Position numbers and translations under genes: made by a program. The notes under the pieces were generated by a model. The model made no database searches, had not been told where the DNA came from, and saw only the letters and a program-made list of their open reading frames with translations. Positions 60,401 to 64,000 of a stretch of DNA of 64,000 nucleotides are shown here, piece after piece. Numbering within the stretch: the stretch's first letter is position 1; the number at the start of each line of letters is the position of its first letter. The DNA lies in the NCBI GenBank assembly GCA_025618425.1, contig CM046850.1, forward strand, positions 24,195,705 through 24,259,704. The letters are read 5' to 3'. The DNA is from Heliocidaris tuberculata (taxonomy: Eukaryota > Echinodermata > Echinoidea > Camarodonta > Echinometridae).

Positions 60401-62833
60401 CAGTGGCGGATCCAGGAGGGAGCCCTCCTCTGGGACCAAAAAGGGGCTCAAAAAATGCTGAGGACCTTTTTATTTATTTTTTTAAATTATTTTTTTAACT
60501 TTTTTTTTGCTTTTCAGAAAATTTTGTGAATATTGAGCCCCCTCCTTCAAGAAATCCTGAAATCCGCCACTGGGACAGAATACTAGGTGTTAAAAAAACA
60601 GTGAACAATTTTGATCGTTATTAACTCAGAAATTATATCTCGTATCAGACTGAGTTTTTTACATTGTAAAGTTGAAGGATGTACTGTATTGTAGGCAAGT
60701 TTTATTACATTTCTCGGAATACTTTTCTTAAAATATTGCTCTAAATATTCAATTAGTTTACTTTTTGAAAACTCAAGGCCACAAATTATGTGTGTATTTT
60801 CTATCTATTCATTTTTTTTTAAATTCAGAATGTAACAATTGTCACTAAATGAAAAAGCTTAATGGGAGGAATTTTAATTTGTAAACAATTTTTTTTTTAG
60901 GCATTACTCCCAGTTTTAAAGATCGTATGCTCTTTAACACTGGGAGTAATGCCTAAAAAAATTGTTTACAAAGTAACAATTGGCATTGTGCATTGTAGCT
61001 GAAATTCCAGAGCACCCTTTTAATCCAGAGTCATGAATGATTAATGACACTGGACAGCAACAGGTTGGCAAAAATGACAGCTGCAACACACAATGGCAAT
61101 TGTTGTGTTCTAAATTAATTACTGACACATAAAGATTTTTGTCTAATTGAATATTCAGAGCAATATTTCAAGAAAGGTATTCAGAGAAATGTAATAAAAC
61201 TTGCTTACAATAAATTTAACATCCTTCAACTTTACAGTGCAAAAACCTCAGTCTGATACTAGATATAAATTTGAGTTATTAACGATCAAAAGTGTACTGT
61301 CCACTGTTTTTTGTGTTTTTTTAACACCTATAGTAAATAGGATGTCATATATCCTTATAAAGTCTGGCTCAGATAACGATGTAACAGTGAGCTTATCTGA
61401 TGGTGTTTCAGTGGTATAGACAAAATATTTTTCATTCCCTGGACATAATATAATGGGATAGCCCTATAAAATTTGGCTAAGATAACTAAATAATGGTGCT
61501 CTGATTGGGTAGTGTTTCAGTCGTACAGACACAACGATGTAAAATTCACAAGGATAACTGTAAACAACCTAGATCAACAGCAGAGTACGATACACATCAC
61601 CGAGATTTAAAAAAAAAAAAGTAATTTGCACAGGTTTCCCTAATTTGCCTTATCATCCAACCACATTGCATTCATAAGAAGCGCATAGCTCATTACAAAC
61701 GGTTTCACAAATTTTCACATTTCTACAACGAATGGGCATCGAATAAAATCTTTGAAATTTTCAACAATATACATGTATATTATATTCACTAGCAGATATA
61801 GGGGGCACAACCTGCCGTGCCCCTTTTGAATCGAAATAATCCAAGGGCGTATCCAAATATAAACAGGGCGAAAAATTGTACCTGGTGCGAAAGCAGCCCC
61901 GCAGGCACCCCCCGCACATGGGGAAGGGAGTAGACCCTTCGTGACGTCATTTAAAATGACCAACTTGGCCCATATTTATAAAACTTTACTAGGCCTAGTT
62001 GGCAACTAGCCATGTACTGTAGCCTAGCTATGCAATAGACCTGTTCACAAATATATTCAAATTTGAGGCATACTTTTAAAACAAAGGTTGTTCTTGACAA
62101 CCTGAAAGATTGTCAGAGGCTTGTCAGACAAGTAATGTATGCAAACTGGATTCCAAGTATTGTTAATGGAATACCTCGTTACTAGGTCGCCAGGAAAGAA
62201 ACATCCATAAATTTGAATAACTTTGTGAACAGGTTTATTAGTTGAAAACCAGCTAAATAACGTTTAACGAATATGGGCCCTTGTTTGTTGTTTGTTTGTT
62301 TGTTTTTTTTTTTTTTTGTTTTTTTTTGGTTTTTTTTTTTTGGGGGGGGGATTGTGTGTATTTTTTTTTAGGGGGGTAGGTGTTAGTTATTTCTGCTACA
62401 ATTGGGGGTGAGTTACGCCAGATTCGCCTTTCGCTGGATACGCCACTGGTCATGGACTATACCTACAAGTTTTCACTGTACATAAAAAGCAGGATGACTA
62501 GAAAAAAGATTCACGCAGGGGCGTCCTTAGATGATTCTGAATGGGATTCCGGACCGAATTTGCCGAACAAGTACCCAAAAAAAACAGATTGACCAACAGA
62601 TAATTAATGAGGGAGTCGCCCCCCCCCCCTTTTTTTTTTTCTAGCGACGCCCTTAGATTCACAACAACTCACCTGCCAAACTTATCGGCCCAGTACCCGC
62701 CAGCGAGAGCCCCCAATCCTCCCCCTATGCAATAGATAGAAACAGTGGCGGCCCAAAGCCACGTAAGGCTGCCTTCACTGGGTTCGGCGCCGTAGCGTTC
62801 CGAGAGGGTCTCGTTGAAGAAAGCATGGATGAA
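48485..62833 (-). CDS. SLC2A facilitative hexose transporter, 5' end outside window (GLUT-B)
   Basis: Eight minus-strand exons in transcript order: 62833-62673, 56231-56107, 55410-55295, 52713-52554, 51931-51738, 50569-50357, 49299-49096 and 48658-48485. The 1347 nt give 448 residues plus stop. By comparison with GLUT-A, the two exons for the N-terminus and helix 1 lie right of the window. Marks in order: FINET-like FFNET, GGYWADKFGRNRG, GRFVIGFSVG, EISPFNLRG, PESPRW, QQFSGINA in helix 7, ERAGRRP, GPRPSA and PETKNRSFDE. Helix 7 has QFS where class I transporters and GLUT-A have QLS. Exons 50569-50357 (213 nt) and 49299-49096 (204 nt) each match two GLUT-A exons fused (111+102 and 76+128). The C-tail is about 36 residues shorter than in GLUT-A. 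Expected role: hexose uptake at the plasma membrane; substrate unknown. Confidence 0.92.
48970..49085. repeat. (CAC)n microsatellite beside a splice donor
   Basis: ACC/CAC triplets with interruptions run up to about 10 bp from the donor of GLUT-B exon 49299-49096. A poly-Val / poly-Thr frame through it is an artefact. Confidence 0.9.
51254..51694. mobile_element. MITE with 9-bp direct flanks in a GLUT-B intron
   Basis: CCCCTGACC stands at 51245-51253 and 51695-51703. The segment begins ATAGGCGCCGGAAGC and ends GCTTCCGGCGCGCCTG, an inverted repeat with a 2-bp offset. The interior has G, C and A runs and no gene. Its right flank ends 35 bp from exon 51931-51738. Confidence 0.75.
52353..52497. 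mobile_element. 145-bp MITE with CACTCTAAAAA ends and TA flanks
   Basis: It begins CACTCTAAAAAACA and ends TTTTTAGAGTG with TA on each side, as expected for a TA-inserting (Tc1/mariner-like) short element. It lies in the GLUT-B intron 57 bp from exon 52713-52554. Confidence 0.7.
52770..52870. repeat. (TTGA)n-rich tract
   Basis: Repeated TTGATTGATTGA words follow the acceptor side of exon 52713-52554. Similar TTGATTGA sequence follows each partial exon copy (53220, 53370). Confidence 0.85.
53110..53355 (-). pseudogene. Two decayed partial copies of a GLUT-B exon
   Basis: The plus-strand sequence 53110-53195 (GTCACACCCGTCAGGCCGAG, CATGTCGACTCGTTG, AACCTAGATACTGAATATA) repeats the first ~65 bases and the acceptor region of exon 52713-52554 (GTCACCCCCGTCAGGCCGAG at 52646). 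A third, more diverged version lies at 53283-53355 (CACCGAACATGTCGTCTCG, GCTTAGATATTGAATGT). Both keep only the 5' part of the exon and lack the rest with its donor, so they cannot replace it. Together with TTGATTGA-rich flanks they look like decayed tandem duplications. Confidence 0.85.
54051..54818. mobile_element. Foldback element with GGCGGCCGCC palindromes
   Basis: The segment is flanked by GTAATG (54045-54050 and 54819-54824). It starts TACGGAAGCCCATTAAGGCC and ends with the reverse complement. The arms (54051-54246 and 54599-54818) match over about 200 bp. GGCGGCCGCC occurs five times: 54114-54123, 54501-54510, 54523-54532, 54724-54733 and 54746-54755, the paired copies 22 bp apart. 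At 54106-54131 it forms a perfect 26-bp palindrome with AATTATCT flanks. The right half carries an additional terminal segment (54491-54598, ending GGGCTTCCGTA). The middle (54247-54490) is unrelated AT-rich DNA. No coding capacity. It lies in the GLUT-B intron 52714-55294. Confidence 0.85.
54855..54893. repeat. C homopolymer
   Basis: Almost uninterrupted C run downstream of the foldback element. Its length in the assembly may be inexact. Confidence 0.85.
56651..56675 (-). repeat. Heptamer repeats at the LINE 3' end
   Basis: On the plus strand TCAAGAT is repeated three times, directly after CCAAAAGGAGCTAAAT. This marks the LINE 3' junction. Confidence 0.7.
56651..59570 (-). mobile_element. 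CR1/jockey-type non-LTR retrotransposon, 5'-truncated and broken
   Basis: Minus strand. 59557-59069 encodes the C-terminal part of an apurinic endonuclease, with the SDHYPIF motif and KPTRIT, but not its N-terminus. Frame continues after a shift in a T8 run near 59098-59105 into a linker (ITNNILRSINRK, YYSKQL, WKIINGVLNRK) and the reverse transcriptase (PIHKKGD, NYRPISLL at about 58430, then after an in-frame stop near 58388, FGFRTNHSTDHAI, DLSKAFDTIDH, GVPQGSLLGPLLFLIYIND and the catalytic FADDSN). A further frameshift near 57840 leads to the C-terminal part ending KLWNSLPQNI and KRKLKQHLL; stop near 57104. The 3' end has three GAATCTT-type heptamers at 56651-56675, like the short tail repeats of CR1 elements. 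It is not capable of autonomous movement as it stands. Confidence 0.88.
60401..60572. mobile_element. hAT-like MITE, 172 bp
   Basis: It begins CAGTGGCGGATCCAGGAGG and ends AATCCGCCACTG. The flanks GGACAGAG (60393-60400) and GGACAGAA (60573-60580) match at seven of eight bases, an aged 8-bp target duplication. It is inserted in a repeat also present at 61350-61460. Confidence 0.8.
60583..61335. repeat. Large imperfect inverted repeat with central hairpin
   Basis: Left arm 60583-60914 and right arm 60939-61335 are reverse complements in blocks: GGTGTTAAAAAAACA, TAAAGTTGAAGGATG, AAGTTTTATTACATTTCTC and ATATTGCTCT. The centre is a near-perfect hairpin with arms of about 35 bp (60878-60914 and 60939-60972; GGCATTACTCCCAGT / ACTGGGAGTAATGCC) around a 24-base loop. 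Between the blocks the arms carry different sequence. Seen as a decayed foldback transposon. Confidence 0.8.
61350..61545. repeat. Two ~115-bp direct repeat units, third unit at 60318-60400
   Basis: CCTTATAAAGTCTGGCTCAG..GATGGTGTTTCAGTGG at 61350 is matched by CCTATAAAATTTGGCTAAG..GGTAGTGTTTCAG at 61463 and by CCTATAAAATTTGGCAAGG..GATGGCGTTTCAGTGG at 60321. They outflank the large inverted repeat in direct orientation. Confidence 0.75.
62515..62654. mobile_element. 140-bp MITE next to a GLUT-B splice donor
   Basis: AGATTCAC stands at 62507-62514 and 62655-62662, a perfect 8-bp target duplication. The element begins GCAGGGGCGTCC and ends GCGACGCCCTT. The right duplication ends 4 bp before the donor hexamer (62672-62667, minus strand) of exon 62833-62673. 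Confidence 0.8.
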
Positions 62834-62903
62834 CTGGAGATTTGCAGGAGGGACAAAATAATGTTTCGAATTTTAAAAAGGGTAACGTTTATAGCAAGAT
62901 GGT

Positions 62904-63003
62904 CCTTTTCAGGACAGGAATTATTATTTAAGGGCTAAATTGATCACATTTTGTTCTTCAAATTGGCAACAATATTTTTCTTTTAGTTCTTCATGGTTCT
63001 AAT
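62904..63003. repeat. Truncated relative of the piggyBac-type MITE
   Basis: CTTTTCAGGACAGGAATTAT, AAATTGATCACATTTTG and TTCTTTTAGTTCTTCATGG match 3122-3230 closely. The copy is cut off by a (TAA)n array at 63003. Confidence 0.8.
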
Positions 63004-63090
63004 AAATAATAATAATAATAATGATAATAATAACAATAATAATATTAATAATAATAATAATGATAATAAAAATAATAATAATAATATATA
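63003..63090. repeat. (TAA)n microsatellite
   Basis: AATAAT triplets with interruptions. Confidence 0.9.
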
Positions 63091-63248
63091 TCCTCTTACT
63101 GTCTCACATACAGTATATCAATGTATGGAAATTGGAAAATCAAATCGTAAGAAATAATGAATGGAAAGTTTCGCCCCTCCTCATTGAATCCAATACCTAT
63201 TTTTTTTTCAGTGTAATCTTTAATTTCAGTTGACGATACTAATAACTA

Positions 63249-64000
63249 AACACAACAAAAAAAGTACCCCCCCTTAATCAAATTGGCCTAACTTCTTAAC
63301 GAAAAGGTTGTGAGCAAAATAACTTGGAAAGAGTGTTCTTACACTTTTTGACTAACTTCCCTGTAAAAATGAGATTGATCCATTGAGTCATGCATAAGTG
63401 GGCAAACATTAAAGGCAAAAATGTCACTTTTCAAAAGTCACAAGGGTCACTTTTTATGCTGTATTAACAGTACATTTTAGCCTTTCTTGTGCGATTTTCA
63501 AAGTGTGTTCACTCAACCATGACAAGATGACAACCTCTTAAGTTCACATACCATGTGATTGTGATGATACATTTTGGTAAAAATATCTGGAGTTATTTTT
63601 TCAGTAAGCTGAATGTATTTTGCAATTTCAGATGCAGGAGGGTTGATTTTTTTTAATTGTGCTCACCCAACCATAATAATGAGAAAAGTGTCAGGATGGG
63701 TGTGAGGGGGTCAAGCGATGGATGATAAACAACAACAACACATAAATATGCACCAGAAACCGAATTCACTAAAATCTCGTTTCACAGAATCCCCCAAATG
63801 ACCCTTGTGACTTTTGAAAAGTGACAATTTTGCCTTTAATGTTTGCTCACTCATGCATGACTCAATGGATCAATCTCATTTTCACAGAAAAGTTAGTCAA
63901 TAAATGTAGGAACACTCCTGCCAAGTTATTTTGCTCAAAACCTTTTGGTTAAAAAGTTACGCCATTTCGATTAAGGGGGGAGTTACTTTTTTGTTGTGTT
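63249..64000. mobile_element. Inverted-repeat element with ~200-bp TIRs at the right edge
   Basis: The left end AACACAACAAAAAAAGTACC at 63249 and the window end (GGGGAGTTACTTTTTTGTTGTGTT, written by position 63977-64000) are inverted copies. The match continues inward past GAGATTGATCCATTGAGTCA, GCAAACATTAAAGGC and CTTTTCAAAAGTCACAAGGG to about 63455 and 63790. The 330-bp centre has two direct CTCA-C-CAACCAT words and no reading frame. The right terminus may extend beyond the window. Confidence 0.85.

Larger units (their letters stand above)
56232..62672. other. Large GLUT-B intron (6.4 kb)
   Basis: This intron holds the truncated LINE (56651-59570), several copies of a CCAAAAGGAGCTAAAT word on either side of it, a hAT-like MITE (60401-60572), a large inverted repeat (60583-61335), related direct repeats (61350-61545) and a second short MITE (62515-62654). 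No extra GLUT exon was seen. Confidence 0.8.

Overview
The window is animal nuclear DNA and most likely comes from an echinoderm, probably a sea urchin. It is AT-rich, with small exons bounded by GT..AG introns of hundreds to thousands of bases, many microsatellites and homopolymer runs, tRNA-derived SINE fragments, a CR1/jockey-type LINE and many short inverted-repeat elements. The gene set (a laccase-like multicopper oxidase, paralogous SLC2A sugar transporters and single-exon rhodopsin-class GPCRs) fits that assignment. The species is an inference and is not shown directly by the sequence.

Layout from left to right. (1) 159-13103, + strand: the 3' part of a laccase-like multicopper oxidase, seven exons giving 403 residues in one frame. 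The gene starts left of the window. Its 5.4-kb last intron holds an array of TTAA-bounded elements repeating every ~1.37 kb. (2) 16365-29374, - strand: a complete SLC2A facilitative sugar transporter (GLUT-A), 12 coding exons joining into a 547-residue open frame. (3) 32057-33124 and 38374-39378, + strand: two intronless class A GPCRs of one subfamily. (4) 48485-62833, - strand: a second SLC2A gene (GLUT-B), eight exons and 448 residues; its first exons lie beyond the right edge. Two GLUT-B exons each equal the exact sum of two GLUT-A exons, so the paralogues differ by two introns. The 6.4-kb GLUT-B intron 56232-62672 contains a decayed, 5'-truncated LINE and a large imperfect inverted repeat.

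The sugar transporters should act at the plasma membrane in hexose uptake. The GPCRs lie between them on the opposite strand and share no evident pathway with them. The oxidase is probably secreted or surface-anchored. No operon-like organisation is expected or seen.

The most unusual content is mobile or repetitive: a 768-bp foldback element with five GGCGGCCGCC palindromes and a 6-bp target duplication (54051-54818); the intronic TTAA-element array (7555-12577); decayed partial copies of a GLUT-B exon beside the real exon (53110-53355); several short elements with perfect 8-bp target duplications, one ending 5 bp from a splice-donor hexamer; and an element with ~200-bp terminal inverted repeats at the right edge (63249-64000). 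No tRNA or rRNA genes, CRISPR arrays or bacterial-type operons were seen.
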